Positions 7,715 to 21,900 of a DNA stretch of 64,000 bases are shown here, piece after piece (the stretch's first letter is position 1; every line of letters begins with the position of its first letter). This DNA comes from Streptomyces sp. JJ36 (GTDB lineage Bacteria > Actinomycetota > Actinomycetes > Streptomycetales > Streptomycetaceae): positions 19,956 to 83,955 of the forward strand of contig NZ_JACYHE010000019.1 in the NCBI RefSeq assembly GCF_021696945.1, written 5' to 3'. The position numbers were made by a program, and so were the translations under genes. Under the pieces are notes generated by a model that had not been told where the DNA came from, ran no database searches, and saw nothing but the letters and a program-made list of their open reading frames with translations.

Positions 7715-8908
7715 TCACTTGAGGATCTTGGTGACCTGGCCGGCGCCCACGGTGCGGCCACCCTCGCGGATGGCGAACTTCAGGCCCTCCTCCATGGCGA
7801 CCGGCTGGATGAGCTGGACGCTCATCTCGGTGTTGTCGCCCGGCATGACCATCTCGGTGCCCTCGGGGAGGGTCACCACGCCGGTCACGTCGGTGGTACG
7901 GAAGTAGAACTGCGGGCGGTAGTTGTTGAAGAACGGGGTGTGGCGACCGCCCTCGTCCTTCGACAGGATGTACGCCTGCGCCTCGAACTCCGTGTGCGGG
8001 GTGACCGAGCCCGGCTTGATGATGACCTGGCCGCGCTCGACGTCCTCGCGCTTGATGCCGCGGAGCAGCAGACCGACGTTCTCACCGGCCTGGCCCTCGT
8101 CCAGCAGCTTCCGGAACATCTCGATACCGGTGACCGTGGTGGACGTCTTGTCGTCCTTGATACCGATGATGTCGACGTTCTCGTTGACCTTGAGGACACC
8201 ACGCTCGATACGGCCGGTGACGACCGTGCCGCGGCCGGTGATGGTGAAGACGTCCTCGATGGGCATCAGGAACGGCTTGTCGGTGTCGCGCTGCGGCTCC
8301 GGGATCGCCTCGTCGACGGCGTGCATCAGGTCGACGACGGACTGGCCCCACTTCTCGTCGCCCTCGAGGGCCTTGAGCGCGGAGACCTTGACGACCGGAA
8401 CCTCGTCGCCCGGGAACTCGTACTCGGAGAGCAGCTCACGGACCTCGAGCTCCACGAGCTCCATGATCTCCTCGTCGTCCACCATGTCGGCCTTGTTCAG
8501 GGCGACGACGATGTACGGCACGCCGACCTGGCGGGCCAGGAGCACGTGCTCCTTGGTCTGCGGCATCGGGCCGTCGGTGGCGGCGACCACGAGGATGGCG
8601 CCGTCCATCTGCGCGGCACCGGTGATCATGTTCTTGATGTAGTCCGCGTGACCCGGGCAGTCGACGTGGGCGTAGTGACGGTTCTCCGTCTGGTACTCGA
8701 CGTGCGCGATGGAGATGGTGATACCGCGCTGGCGCTCCTCGGGAGCCTTGTCGATGTTCTCGAACGCCGAAGCCTCGTTGAGGTCCGGGTAAGCGTCGTG
8801 CAGCACCTTGGTGATCGCCGCGGTAAGGGTGGTCTTACCGTGGTCGATGTGACCGATGGTGCCGATGTTGACGTGCGGCTTAGTCCGCTCGAACTTCGCC
8901 TTCGCCAC
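7715..8908 (-). CDS. tuf: Elongation factor Tu
   Basis: EF-Tu (397 aa) carries aminoacyl-tRNA to the ribosomal A site and hydrolyses GTP. The G motifs are clear: [10 protein letters not shown] (P-loop), [17 protein letters not shown] and SALKALEG. It starts with GTG behind a strong GGAGG. It is the last gene of the str operon, 233 nt after fusA; this gap carries tandem repeats and may hold a tuf-specific promoter, as reported for tuf1 in other Streptomyces. The bidirectional hairpin at 7636-7675 ends the unit. Confidence 0.98.
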   Translation of the reverse strand: MAKAKFERTKPHVNIGTIGHIDHGKTTLTAAITKVLHDAYPDLNEASAFENIDKAPEERQRGITISIAHVEYQTENRHYAHVDCPGHADYIKNMITGAAQMDGAILVVAATDGPMPQTKEHVLLARQVGVPYIVVALNKADMVDDEEIMELVELEVRELLSEYEFPGDEVPVVKVSALKALEGDEKWGQSVVDLMHAVDEAIPEPQRDTDKPFLMPIEDVFTITGRGTVVTGRIERGVLKVNENVDIIGIKDDKTSTTVTGIEMFRKLLDEGQAGENVGLLLRGIKREDVERGQVIIKPGSVTPHTEFEAQAYILSKDEGGRHTPFFNNYRPQFYFRTTDVTGVVTLPEGTEMVMPGDNTEMSVQLIQPVAMEEGLKFAIREGGRTVGAGQVTKILK

Positions 8909-9049
8909 TGGGGTCCTCCTGTGGACTGGTGCTGTACGCCCGCCGCGCCTTGCGGAGGGGTTCAGGTGGTCGTACCGAACCGGTCAGGACCCCGAGGGGG
9001 ATGCCCTTGACCGTTTCGTCTTCTGGGCCGGCGGCCGGGGCCCGACGCA

Positions 9050-9074
9050 GATCACCGGGTGGGATCACCGGGTG
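9050..9074. repeat. Tandem GATCACCGGGTG repeat in the fusA-tuf gap
   Basis: Two perfect copies of GATCACCGGGTG begin at 9050 and 9063 (13-nt period, just over one helical turn), about 145-165 nt upstream of the tuf start. Such spacing suits side-by-side protein binding on one face of DNA. Function unknown. Confidence 0.5.
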
Positions 9075-9125
9075 TTCTGCGCCGTATGCCCCGAATGCCT
9101 TTGCTCCAGCCTAGTGGGTGCGCAG

Positions 9126-9141
9126 CTCCGGGAATCCGGAG
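9126..9141 (-). terminator. Small hairpin directly after the fusA stop
   Basis: CTCCGG and CCGGAG form a 6-bp stem with a 4-nt loop abutting the fusA TAA. It is short and probably acts as an RNA stability or partial termination signal, not a full stop. Confidence 0.3.
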
Positions 9142-11265
9142 TTACTCGCCCTTGGCCTTCGCGATGATCTCCTCGGCGACGTTCTTGGGAACCTCGGCGT
9201 AGGAGTCGAACTGCATCGAGTAGCTTGCGCGACCGGAGGTCTTGCTGCGCAGGTCACCGACGTAACCGAACATCTCCGAGAGCGGCACCAGGCCCTTGAC
9301 GAGCTTGTTGACGCCCCGCTCCTCCATGGCCTGAACCTGGCCACGGCGGGAGTTGATGTCGCCGATCACGTCGCCCATGTACTCCTCGGGCGTCGTGACG
9401 TCCACGGCCATCATCGGCTCGAGCAGAGCCGGGCTGGCCTTCCGGGCGGCGTCCTTGAAGGCCATCGAACCGGCGATCTTGAACGCCATCTCGGAGGAGT
9501 CGACCTCGTGGAACTGCCCGTCGAGCAGGGTCACGCGGACGCCGGTGAGCGGGTAGCCCGCGAGCACGCCGAACTCCATGGCCTCCTGGCAGCCCGCGTC
9601 CACGGACGGGATGTACTCCCGCGGGATGCGGCCACCGGTGACCTTGTTGACGAACTCGTAGCCGTCGCCCTCGAGCGGCTCGATCTCGATCTGCACCTTC
9701 GCGAACTGGCCGGAACCGCCGGTCTGCTTCTTGTGCGTGTACTCGACCTTCTCGACCCGCTTGCGCAGGGTCTCGCGGTAGGCCACCTGCGGCTTACCGA
9801 CGTTGGCCTCGACCTTGAACTCGCGCTTCATCCGGTCGACGAGCACGTCGAGGTGCAGCTCGCCCATCCCCGCGATGATGGTCTGGCCGGTCTCCTCGTT
9901 CGTCTTGACCTGGAAGGACGGGTCCTCCTCGGCCAGCCGCTGGATCGCGACGCCCAGCTTCTCCTGGTCGCCCTTGGACTTCGGCTCGATGGCGACCTCG
10001 ATCACCGGGGCCGGGAACTCCATGGACTCCAGGATCACCTGGTTCGTCGCGTCGCAGAGCGTCTCACCGGTGGTGGTCTGCTTCAGCCCCATGACCGCGA
10101 CGATGTCGCCGGCGCCCACCGAGTCGATCTCCTCACGCTTGTTCGCGTGCATCCGGTAGATCTTCCCGATGCGCTCCTTCTTGCCCTTGACCGAGTTCAT
10201 CACCTGGCTGCCGGTCTGGATCCGGCCCGAGTAGACCCGGACGAAGGTGAGCTTGCCGAGGTGCGGGTCGCTCGCGATCTTGAAGGCGAGCGCCGACATC
10301 GGCTCCTCCTCCGACGGCCGCCGCTTCAGGACCTCGTCCGAGTCCTTCACGGAGTGGCCCTCGATGGCCTCGACGTCCAGCGGCGACGGCAGGTAGCTGA
10401 CGACCGCGTCGAGCAGCGGCTGCACACCCTTGTTCTTGAACGCGGTACCGCAGAACACCGGGGTGACGGTGGTGCTGCCCTCGGCGCCGGTGGAGGCGAG
10501 GGTGATCCGGCGGATCGCCGCGATGAGCTGCTCCTCGGAGGGCTCCTGGCCCTCCAGGTACAGCTCCATCATCTCCTCGTCGTTCTCCGCGACGGCCTCG
10601 AGCAGCTTGCCGCGCCACTCCTCGGCGGCCTCGGTGTGCGTGTCCGGGATCTCGACGGTGTCGTACGCCTCGCCCAGCTTGGTCTCGGCGGACCACACCA
10701 GGGCCTTCATCTTCACCAGGTCGACGACGCCCTTGAAGTCGGCCTCGGTGCCGATCGGAAGCTGCATGACCAGCGGCACCGCACCCAGGCGGTCCTCGAT
10801 CATGTCCACGCAGCGGTGGAACTCGGCGCCCGTACGGTCCAGCTTGTTGACGAAGCAGATGCGCGGCACGCCGTAGCGGTCCGCCTGCTGCCAGACGGTC
10901 TCGGACTGCGGCTCGACGCCGGCCACCCCGTCGAACACGGTCACGGCACCGTCGAGCACCCGCAGGGAACGCTCCACCTCGACGGTGAAGTCGACGTGGC
11001 CCGGGGTGTCGATGATGTTGATCGTGTAGTCGACGTTGTTGAGCGGCCAGTGGCAGGTGGTCGCGGCGGAGGTGATGGTGATGCCGCGCTCCTGCTCCTG
11101 CGCCATCCAGTCCATCGTGGCAGCGCCGTCGTGGACCTCACCGATCTTGTAGCTCACACCGGTGTAGAACAGGATCCGCTCAGTGGTGGTCGTCTTGCCC
11201 GCGTCGATGTGGGCCATGATCCCGATGTTCCGGACCTTGGCCAGGTCAAGTGAAGTGGTAGCCAT
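9142..11265 (-). CDS. fusA: Elongation factor G
   Basis: EF-G (707 aa) catalyses ribosomal translocation and, with RRF, recycling. Motifs include [20 protein letters not shown] (P-loop), DTPGHVDF and NKLDRTG, followed by the normal five-domain architecture ending [16 protein letters not shown]. Length is typical. It begins with ATG 39 nt after the rpsG stop, in the standard rpsL-rpsG-fusA-tuf order. No feature suggests a specialised fusidate-resistant paralogue. Confidence 0.98.
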   Translation of the reverse strand: MATTSLDLAKVRNIGIMAHIDAGKTTTTERILFYTGVSYKIGEVHDGAATMDWMAQEQERGITITSAATTCHWPLNNVDYTINIIDTPGHVDFTVEVERSLRVLDGAVTVFDGVAGVEPQSETVWQQADRYGVPRICFVNKLDRTGAEFHRCVDMIEDRLGAVPLVMQLPIGTEADFKGVVDLVKMKALVWSAETKLGEAYDTVEIPDTHTEAAEEWRGKLLEAVAENDEEMMELYLEGQEPSEEQLIAAIRRITLASTGAEGSTTVTPVFCGTAFKNKGVQPLLDAVVSYLPSPLDVEAIEGHSVKDSDEVLKRRPSEEEPMSALAFKIASDPHLGKLTFVRVYSGRIQTGSQVMNSVKGKKERIGKIYRMHANKREEIDSVGAGDIVAVMGLKQTTTGETLCDATNQVILESMEFPAPVIEVAIEPKSKGDQEKLGVAIQRLAEEDPSFQVKTNEETGQTIIAGMGELHLDVLVDRMKREFKVEANVGKPQVAYRETLRKRVEKVEYTHKKQTGGSGQFAKVQIEIEPLEGDGYEFVNKVTGGRIPREYIPSVDAGCQEAMEFGVLAGYPLTGVRVTLLDGQFHEVDSSEMAFKIAGSMAFKDAARKASPALLEPMMAVDVTTPEEYMGDVIGDINSRRGQVQAMEERGVNKLVKGLVPLSEMFGYVGDLRSKTSGRASYSMQFDSYAEVPKNVAEEIIAKAKGE

Positions 11266-11304
11266 GAGGCTTCAGTCTTCTCTCGGTCTCGATGGGGGTA
11301 GCGA

Positions 11305-11775
11305 CTACCAGCGGTAGTGCGCGAAGGCCTTGTTGGACTCGGCCATCTTGTGGGTGTCCTCGCGCTTCTTCACGGCGGCGCCGAGCCCGTTGGAGGCGTC
11401 GAGCAGCTCGTTCATCAGACGCTCGGTCATGGTCTTCTCGCGGCGGGCGCGGGCGTAGCCGACCAGCCAGCGGAGGGCGAGCGTGGAGGCACGGCCGGGC
11501 TTGACCTCGACCGGGACCTGGTACGTCGCACCACCGACGCGGCGGGACTTGACCTCCAGCGTCGGCTTGATGTTGTCCAGCGCGCGCTTCAGGGTGATGA
11601 CCGGGTCGTTGCCGGTCTTCTCCCGCAGGCCCTCCATGGCGCCGTAGACGATGCGCTCGGCGGTGGAGCGCTTGCCGTTCAGCAGCACCTTGTTGATGAG
11701 GGAGGTCACCAGAGGAGTGCCGTACACCGGGTCGATGATCACCGGCCGCTTCGGGGCGGGGCCCTTACGAGGCAT
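11305..11775 (-). CDS. rpsG: 30S ribosomal protein S7
   Basis: S7 (156 aa) nucleates assembly of the 30S head and sits at the mRNA exit. The start [20 protein letters not shown] and the end [14 protein letters not shown] are typical of actinobacterial S7. It begins 2 nt after the rpsL stop, so translation is probably coupled. In enteric bacteria S7 represses the str operon; no equivalent target was identified in this rpsL-rpsG junction. Confidence 0.98.
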   Translation of the reverse strand: MPRKGPAPKRPVIIDPVYGTPLVTSLINKVLLNGKRSTAERIVYGAMEGLREKTGNDPVITLKRALDNIKPTLEVKSRRVGGATYQVPVEVKPGRASTLALRWLVGYARARREKTMTERLMNELLDASNGLGAAVKKREDTHKMAESNKAFAHYRW

Positions 11776-11777
11776 GC

Positions 11778-12149
11778 TTACTTCTCCTTCTTGGCGCCGT
11801 AGCGGCTGCGAGCCTGCTTGCGGTTCTTGACGCCCTGCGTGTCGAGGGAGCCGCGGATGATCTTGTAGCGAACACCCGGCAGGTCCTTCACACGGCCGCC
11901 GCGCACGAGCACGATGGAGTGCTCCTGGAGGTTGTGGCCCTCACCCGGGATGTAAGCGGTGACCTCGATCCCGCTGGTCAGACGCACACGCGCGACCTTA
12001 CGCAGGGCCGAGTTCGGCTTCTTCGGGGTGGTGGTGAAAACACGCGTGCAGACGCCCCGGCGCTGCGGCGAACCCTCGAGCGCGGGCGTCTTGTTCTTCT
12101 CGACCTTGTCCTGCCGGCCCTTGCGGACCAGCTGCTGGATCGTAGGCAC
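11778..12149 (-). CDS. rpsL: 30S ribosomal protein S12
   Basis: S12 (123 aa) controls decoding accuracy and is the streptomycin target. It begins with GTG ([13 protein letters not shown]) after CGGAG. The two positions classically mutated in resistant Streptomyces are unmutated: Lys43 in [12 protein letters not shown] and Lys88 in [14 protein letters not shown]. It is the first gene of the str operon, behind a leader of about 208 nt and an HrdB-type promoter. No 'rpsL-type' resistance allele is present. Confidence 0.98.
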   Translation of the reverse strand: MPTIQQLVRKGRQDKVEKNKTPALEGSPQRRGVCTRVFTTTPKKPNSALRKVARVRLTSGIEVTAYIPGEGHNLQEHSIVLVRGGRVKDLPGVRYKIIRGSLDTQGVKNRKQARSRYGAKKEK

Positions 12150-12202
12150 CGTTTCTCCGGTTTCTGTGTGCCGATCTCGGTAAAGCTAACCTGGGCCACC
12201 TT

Positions 12203-12229
12203 CTCCGACCCACGCGGTCGGGTGTGTCG
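12203..12229 (-). promoter_or_regulatory. rpsL leader element shared with the rpsJ leader
   Basis: The same 27-nt element as in the rpsJ leader (one mismatch), with the CCGACC-GCGTG-GGTCGG hairpin at 12205-12221 on the minus strand. It lies ~55-80 nt upstream of the rpsL GTG, well inside the predicted transcript. A second GC-rich stem (CTCCGCCGG-like) lies farther 5' in the same leader. The rest of 12150-12506 holds only this leader, the promoter and the 3' flank of the DUF1707 gene. Confidence 0.6.
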
Positions 12230-12363
12230 GAGTCCGCAGACTCCCGCCGGAGGCGGAACTCCTCTGGCGGGAGAAGTGTGCAGACACCGGCATCCCCTCA
12301 CCCCGCTCCCCGCGCGTAGGAGCGCATACGGGAGCGCAGGGGATACCCCAGGCACAAGGTCAG

Positions 12364-12392
12364 AGCCTACCTAGCCGGTCGTCCCCGGTCAA
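12364..12392 (-). promoter_or_regulatory. str operon (rpsL) promoter
   Basis: On the minus strand, TTGACC (12387-12392) and TAGGCT (12364-12369) are separated by exactly 17 nt, a near-consensus HrdB promoter. Transcription would start near 12357, giving a leader of about 208 nt. Confidence 0.75.
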
Positions 12393-12506
12393 AACAAGCC
12401 CCCATGCCGAGGGGATCCGGTTCGTTCCCGCCCACAGCCGCCCGGACGTCCCGGTTCGCCCCGGTACGGTCCGCGGCCGCCCGGAGCCACCCGGCGCCCG
12501 CTCGGG

Positions 12507-13007
12507 TCAGCCCGCGACCAGCACCAGCAGCAGGATGCCCAGCGCCACCCAGCCCAGCGCCAGCCCCGCGACCGCCGACCCGTCGCCCTGGTCCCCGGTC
12601 CGCCGGATCTCCGCCCGCGCCTTGTGCCCCAGGATCACCGCCGGCAGCCCGCTGACGCCCAGGGTGATCGGGGTGAGCAGACCGCAGACGAGGGCGCCGA
12701 TCGCGGCGGCGTTGGTCGGCCGGGGCGGCGGTGGCGGCGAGAAGGCCGGATACGGCCGCCGGTAGGCCGGGTGCACCGGCGGGCCCGCGTAGGGCGGGCG
12801 CGGCTGGAAGACGGCCGGGACGGCCGGGGGCACGGCCCCGGGGCCGTGCGGGACGTCCGAGGTGAGCTGCTGGAGCTCCTCCAGAGTGCGGGCCGCGAGG
12901 GCACGCCCGGAGCGCTGGTCGTACTCCTCCTTGGTCAGCCGCCCCTCCGCGAAGGCAGCCCGCAGCACGTCGACGGTGCGTTCCCGATCCGCGTTCCCGG
13001 CGAGCAT
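12507..13007 (-). CDS. DUF1707/DUF4190 domain membrane protein
   Basis: A 166-residue protein. Residues ~3-50 (GNADRERTVDVLRAAFAEGR, KEEYDQR, ALAARTLEELQQLTSDVP) form a DUF1707 domain, common in actinomycetes. A Pro/Tyr-rich linker (~60-95) leads to two membrane helices in a DUF4190-like unit (~100-166) with the motif LGHKARAEIRRTGDQGDGSAVAG between them. Function is unknown; such proteins are often linked to envelope processes. The ATG at 13007 was preferred because it begins the domain and follows a G-rich ribosome site (GGAGG about 11 nt upstream); the frame is open farther upstream without similarity. Confidence 0.75.
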   Translation of the reverse strand: MLAGNADRERTVDVLRAAFAEGRLTKEEYDQRSGRALAARTLEELQQLTSDVPHGPGAVPPAVPAVFQPRPPYAGPPVHPAYRRPYPAFSPPPPPRPTNAAAIGALVCGLLTPITLGVSGLPAVILGHKARAEIRRTGDQGDGSAVAGLALGWVALGILLLVLVAG

Positions 13008-13365
13008 CGCAACCCCCACCTCCCCCGGACGACTGTACCCATCATGACGGACACCCGCGGCGAAGGTGTGGTTCCGTGCCGGACCGAGCTCGTGCCGGGG
13101 CGCCCGGTCCACCTGCACCCGACCGGAGCGGCCGGCGACCGGCCAGGGCCGCCGGGTGGGGCCGGGAGAGTTCCGCGTCCACGCCGCAACGGGGCGGGGA
13201 CGGCCGGCGACCGAGCCGCCCCCCGCCGGGCAGGGGCGACGGTGACGTGCCGCGCAGCACCCCGGCACGCACCGACCCGGGGGCCCGGGGCTCCGGGCGC
13301 GGCGGGCAGAGCCCGGCGCGCCCGCGCGGCCCCCCGGGCCGGCGCGCCGCGGCCGGGCGGAAGGC
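13008..13365. other. Intergenic, no gene recognised
   Basis: This 358-nt gap between the DUF1707 gene start and the ferredoxin stop is very GC-rich. It must contain the DUF1707 promoter and probably the 3' end of the P450-ferredoxin transcript; several short GC-rich inverted repeats are present but none stands out. Confidence 0.4.
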
Positions 13366-13590
13366 TCAGCCGTCCGGCGTCTCCACGGGGGGCTCCCGGC
13401 TCAGCGCTCCGCTGGGGCACAGCCGCACCGCGTCCCGCGCCGCCTCATGCAGCGGCGGCGGCACCTCCGCCACCCGCAGCACCACCCGGCCGTCCTCCTC
13501 GCTCTGGTCGAAGAGCTCCGCCGAGGTCATCACGCAGAGCCCCGCCGAGCAGCACCGGTCCCGGTCCGCGCGCAGCCGCACCGGGATCAC
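13366..13590 (-). CDS. Small [3Fe-4S]-type ferredoxin, P450 partner
   Basis: A 74-residue ferredoxin. Cys13/Cys14, Cys19 and Cys58 in DRDRCCSAGLCVMTSAELFD and RLCPSGAL fit the three-cysteine pattern of [3Fe-4S] ferredoxins that feed electrons to Streptomyces P450s. Its GTG start overlaps the P450 stop (GTGA), so the two are made together. The usual role is electron transfer from a ferredoxin reductase to the P450. The doubled Cys13-Cys14 is slightly unusual; either could be the ligand. No reductase gene is nearby. Confidence 0.88.
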   Translation of the reverse strand: MIPVRLRADRDRCCSAGLCVMTSAELFDQSEEDGRVVLRVAEVPPPLHEAARDAVRLCPSGALSREPPVETPDG

Positions 13591-14753
13591 CACACGACGG
13601 GCAGCGACTCGACCCCGGCGACCAGGGTCCGGTCCCGCACCCGGATCTCCTCCGGCGGCCGGGCCGACCGCAGGTCCGGGAACTCCGCGAGCAGCTCCCG
13701 GAGGGCGATCTGCAGCTCCAGCCGTGCCAGAGCCTGCCCGAGGCACTGGTGGACGCCGTAGCCGAAGGCGAGGTGGCCGCGCGCGTCCCGGCCGAAGTCG
13801 AGGGTGCCGGGGTCGGCGAAGGCCGCCGGGTCGTGGTTGGCGCTGCGCAGGCTGAAGACGACCCCCTCGCCGGCCCGTACGGTCACCTCGTCGGTGAGCG
13901 GCACGTCCTCCAGCGCCACGCGCCCGATGCCGGCCCGGACCACCGAGAGAAAGCGCAGCAGCTCCTCGACGGCGGGCTTGATCAGCTCCGGGTCGGCGCG
14001 CAGCGCCGCCTGCCGCTCCGGCTCCCGGAAGAGGGTGAGCACGGCCAGGCCGATCATGTTGGCGGTGGTCTCGTGTCCCGCGACGAGCATCAGGCGGGCC
14101 ATCGCCGTCACGTCGGCGTCGGACATCCCCGTGGCCTCCTGCCGCCGGACGGCCTGGCTCAGCAGGTCCTCCCCCGGGTGGGCCCGCTTCGCGGCGGCCA
14201 GCTCGCCCAGGTAGGCGCCGAGCGCCGCCATGGACTCCCCGGCCTCCTCGCCGGTCGCGTCGAAGCTGAGGATCACGCCGCTGTGGTGCTGGAACATCGC
14301 CCGGTCCGCGTACGGCACCCCGAGCAGCAGGCAGATCACCTGGGAGGGCAGCGGCAGCGCGAACCCGGCGACCAGGTCGGCGGGCGGCCCGGCGGCCCGC
14401 AGGGTGCCGAGCAGTTCCCGGGCGAGACGCGTCACCGGACCGCGCAGCGCCTCGATGCGGCGCATGGTGAAGACGGGGGTGAGGACCCGGCGCAGCACGT
14501 CGTGCCGGGGCGGGTCCATGCGCAGGAAGGAGAGCCCGCCCGGCTCCAGCGGGAGCGGAAGCAGGCGGGGGTAGCCCGGCTGCTGGTCGTCGGCGGAGAA
14601 GCGCGGGTCGGAGAGCACGGTGCGCACGTGGGCGTTGTCGCCGACGACCCAGACGGTCCTCCCGTCCGGTAACGGGAAGCGGGCGGGTCCGGCGGCCCGC
14701 TCCGCCAGCGACTCGATCTCGGGGATGGCGGCGGCGGAGTTCTCCTGGGTCAC
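13587..14753 (-). CDS. Cytochrome P450
   Basis: A 388-residue soluble bacterial P450. Diagnostic motifs: AGHETT in the I helix (225-230), ExxR as ELLR (264-267) and the haem loop FGYGVHQCLG with Cys337 as axial ligand. Sequence style resembles the CYP105/CYP107 groups of Streptomyces, but I cannot assign a family or substrate. GTG at 14753 follows GGAGG with 5-nt spacing and gives a normal length; the longer upstream frame is low-complexity. It is translationally coupled to the ferredoxin and stands between rpsL and rpoC, an accessory insertion among housekeeping genes. No biosynthetic cluster surrounds it. Confidence 0.92.
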   Translation of the reverse strand: MTQENSAAAIPEIESLAERAAGPARFPLPDGRTVWVVGDNAHVRTVLSDPRFSADDQQPGYPRLLPLPLEPGGLSFLRMDPPRHDVLRRVLTPVFTMRRIEALRGPVTRLARELLGTLRAAGPPADLVAGFALPLPSQVICLLLGVPYADRAMFQHHSGVILSFDATGEEAGESMAALGAYLGELAAAKRAHPGEDLLSQAVRRQEATGMSDADVTAMARLMLVAGHETTANMIGLAVLTLFREPERQAALRADPELIKPAVEELLRFLSVVRAGIGRVALEDVPLTDEVTVRAGEGVVFSLRSANHDPAAFADPGTLDFGRDARGHLAFGYGVHQCLGQALARLELQIALRELLAEFPDLRSARPPEEIRVRDRTLVAGVESLPVVW

Positions 14754-14812
14754 GCGATCCTCCAACGGCGGGGCGGTGGGCGGCCGGGGTGGCTGCGCTC
14801 GCCCTCGCACCG

Positions 14813-14826
14813 TAGGAGCGCTCCCG
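14813..14826 (-). promoter_or_regulatory. CebR-like partial palindrome upstream of the P450
   Basis: CGGGAGCGCTCCTA on the minus strand matches the CebR 14-mer at 12 of 14 positions, 60 nt before the P450 start. It may be a weak operator or chance, since GGAGCGCTCC is easy to form in such DNA. Confidence 0.25.
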
Positions 14827-14920
14827 CCGGGCCGACAGGGAGCACGGGCGGGCGGCGTGTGCACGCCCGGCAGGCGGGGGCGCACACAACCGGCCCGGGG
14901 CGCGCCGGGCGCACACGCCG

Positions 14921-14954
14921 CAGGGCGGCCACCCCCGGAGGGGTGACCGCCCTG
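14921..14954 (-). terminator. Terminator of the rpoBC transcript
   Basis: CAGGGCGGCCACCCC (14921-14935) pairs with 14940-14954 around a 4-nt loop with one mismatch, 38 nt past the rpoC stop. Confidence 0.7.
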
Positions 14955-14991
14955 TACCGGCCCGTGGGCCGTGCCCGGCGCGCGGGGCGCC

Positions 14992-18891
<3,900 letters not shown>

Positions 18892-18986
18892 TCTCGTCAA
18901 TCCCTCTCAGGGTCGTGTCAGTCAATGGTCTGAACGGGGTCGCGGGGAGAGCCGGCGGCACCGCCCGGGTGCCACCGGCCACCCCG

Positions 18987-21900
18987 TCAGACCTCTTCGA
19001 CGCTGCTCGGCTCGCGCCGGGACAGGTCGATACCGAGCTCTTCCGCGGCGCGGAAGACGTCCTCGTCGGTGTCGCGCATCTCGATGGACATGCCGTCCGA
19101 GGACAGCACCTCCACGTTGAGGCAGAGCGACTGCATCTCCTTGATGAGCACCTTGAAGGACTCCGGGATGCCCGGCTCGGGGATGTTCTCGCCCTTGACG
19201 ATGGCCTCGTAGACCTTCACGCGGCCGGTGACGTCGTCGGACTTGATGGTCAGCAGCTCCTGGAGCGCGTAGGCGGCGCCGTACGCCTCCAGCGCCCACA
19301 CCTCCATCTCACCGAAGCGCTGGCCGCCGAACTGGGCCTTACCACCCAGCGGCTGCTGGGTGATCATGCTGTACGGGCCGGTGGACCGGGCGTGCAGCTT
19401 GTCGTCGACCAGGTGGTGCAGCTTGAGGATGTACATGTACCCGATCGAGATCGGGTCCGGGAACGGCTCGCCGGAGCGGCCGTCGAACAGGCGCGCCTTG
19501 CCGGACGGCTGGACCAGCCGGTCGCCGTCGCGGTTGGGGGTCGTGGACTCGAAGAGACCGGCGATCTCGTCCTCACGGGCGCCGTCGAAGACCGGGGTGG
19601 CGACGTTGGTGCCGCCCTCGACCTCGTGCGCGTCGATCGCGGCCAGCCGCTTCTTCCACTCCTCGTCCAGGCCCTCGACCTTCCAGCCCTGGGAGGCGAG
19701 CCAGCCCAGGTGGATCTCCAGGACCTGACCCGGGTTCATCCGGGAGGGGACGCCCAGCGGGTTCAGGATGACGTCGACCGGGGTGCCGTCCTCCAGGAAC
19801 GGCATGTCCTCGACCGGCAGGATCTTCGAGATGACGCCCTTGTTGCCGTGGCGGCCGGCGAGCTTGTCACCGTCGGTGATCTTGCGCTTCTGCGCGACGT
19901 AGACACGGACGAGCTGGTTGACGCCCGGGGGCAGCTCGTCGCCCTCCTCGCGGTCGAAGACGCGGACGCCGATGACCTTGCCGGTCTCGCCGTGCGGCAC
20001 CTTCAGCGAGGTGTCGCGGACCTCGCGGGCCTTCTCGCCGAAGATCGCGCGCAGCAGCCGCTCCTCCGGGGTCAGCTCGGTCTCGCCCTTCGGGGTGACC
20101 TTGCCGACCAGGATGTCGCCCGCCTCGACCTCGGCACCGATGCGGATGATGCCGCGCTCGTCGAGGTCGGCGAGGACCTCCTCGGAGACGTTCGGGATGT
20201 CCCGGGTGATCTCCTCCGGGCCGAGCTTGGTGTCCCGGGCGTCGACCTCGTGCTCCTCGATGTGGATCGAGGAGAGGACGTCGTCCTGCACGAGGCGCTG
20301 CGACAGGATGATCGCGTCCTCGTAGTTGTAGCCCTCCCACGGCATGAAGGCGACCAGCAGGTTCTTGCCGAGGGCCATCTCGCCGTCCTCGGTGGACGGG
20401 CCGTCGGCCAGCACCTGGTCGACCACGACCCGGTCGCCCTCGTCGACCAGGACCTTCTGGTTGAAGGAGGTGCCCTGGTTGGACCGGGAGAACTTGGCGA
20501 TGCGGTACGTGGTGTACGTGCCGTCGTCGTTGGCCACCGTGACGTAGTCCGCGGAGACCTCCTGGACCACGCCCTCCTTCTCGGCCTTGATCACGTCGCC
20601 GGCGTCCACCGCGCAGCGGTACTCCATGCCGGTGCCGACCAGCGGCGACTCGGTCTTGATGAGCGGCACGGCCTGCCGCATCATGTTCGACCCCATGAGC
20701 GCACGGTTGGCGTCGTCGTGCTCCAGGAAGGGGATCATGGCGGTCGCCACCGACACCATCTGGCGCGGCGAGACGTCCATGTAGTCCACGTCGTCGCCCG
20801 GGATCAGGTCGACCTCGCCGCCGCGGCGGCGGATCAGCACCCGGTCCTCGGCGAACCGCATCTCCTCCGTCAGCGGCGCGTTCGCCTGCGCGATGACGAA
20901 GCGGTCCTCCTCGTCGGCGGTGAGGTAGTGCACCTCGTCGGTGACCACGCCGTCGACGACCTTGCGGTACGGGGTCTCCACAAAGCCGAAGGCGTTGACC
21001 CGGCCGTAGGAGGCCAGCGAGCCGATCAGACCGATGTTCGGGCCCTCGGGGGTCTCGATCGGGCACATCCGGCCGTAGTGCGACGGGTGCACGTCACGGA
21101 CCTCGAAGCCGGCCCGCTCACGGGAGAGACCGCCCGGGCCCAGCGCCGACAGACGGCGCTTGTGGGTCAGCCCGGAGAGCGGGTTGGTCTGGTCCATGAA
21201 CTGGGAGAGCTGGCTGGTGCCGAAGAACTCCTTGATGGAGGCGACGACCGGCCGGATGTTGATCAGGGTCTGCGGCGTGATCGCCTCGACGTCCTGGGTG
21301 GTCATCCGCTCCCGGACCACACGCTCCATCCGGGCCAGACCGGTGCGCACCTGGTTCTGGATGAGCTCGCCGACGTTCCGCAGGCGGCGGTTGCCGAAGT
21401 GGTCGATGTCGTCGGTCTCGACGACGATCAGGTCGCCCTCGCCGGACCGCGCCTCGGTCTCGCCGGCGTGCAGCTTCACCAGGTACTTGATCGTGGCGAT
21501 GACGTCGGCGTTGGTGAGCACGCCGGACTCCAGCGGCTCGTCACCGCCGAGCTTCTTGTTGATCTTGTACCGGCCGACCTTGGCCAGGTCGTAGCGCTTC
21601 GGGTTGAAGTAGAGGTTCTCCAGCAGCGTCTGCGCGGCCTCGCGGGTCGGCGGCTCCCCCGGACGCAGCTTGCGGTAGATGTCCAGCAGCGCGTCGTCCT
21701 GGCCCTGGGTGTGGTCCTTCTCCAGGGTGGCGCGCATGGACTCGTACTGGCCGAACTCCTCCAGGATCTGGTCGTTCGTCCAGCCGAGCGCCTTGAGCAG
21801 GACGGTCACCGACTGCTTGCGCTTGCGGTCGATGCGCACACCGACCATGTCGCGCTTGTCGATCTCCATCTCCAGCCAGGCACCCCGGGACGGGATGATC

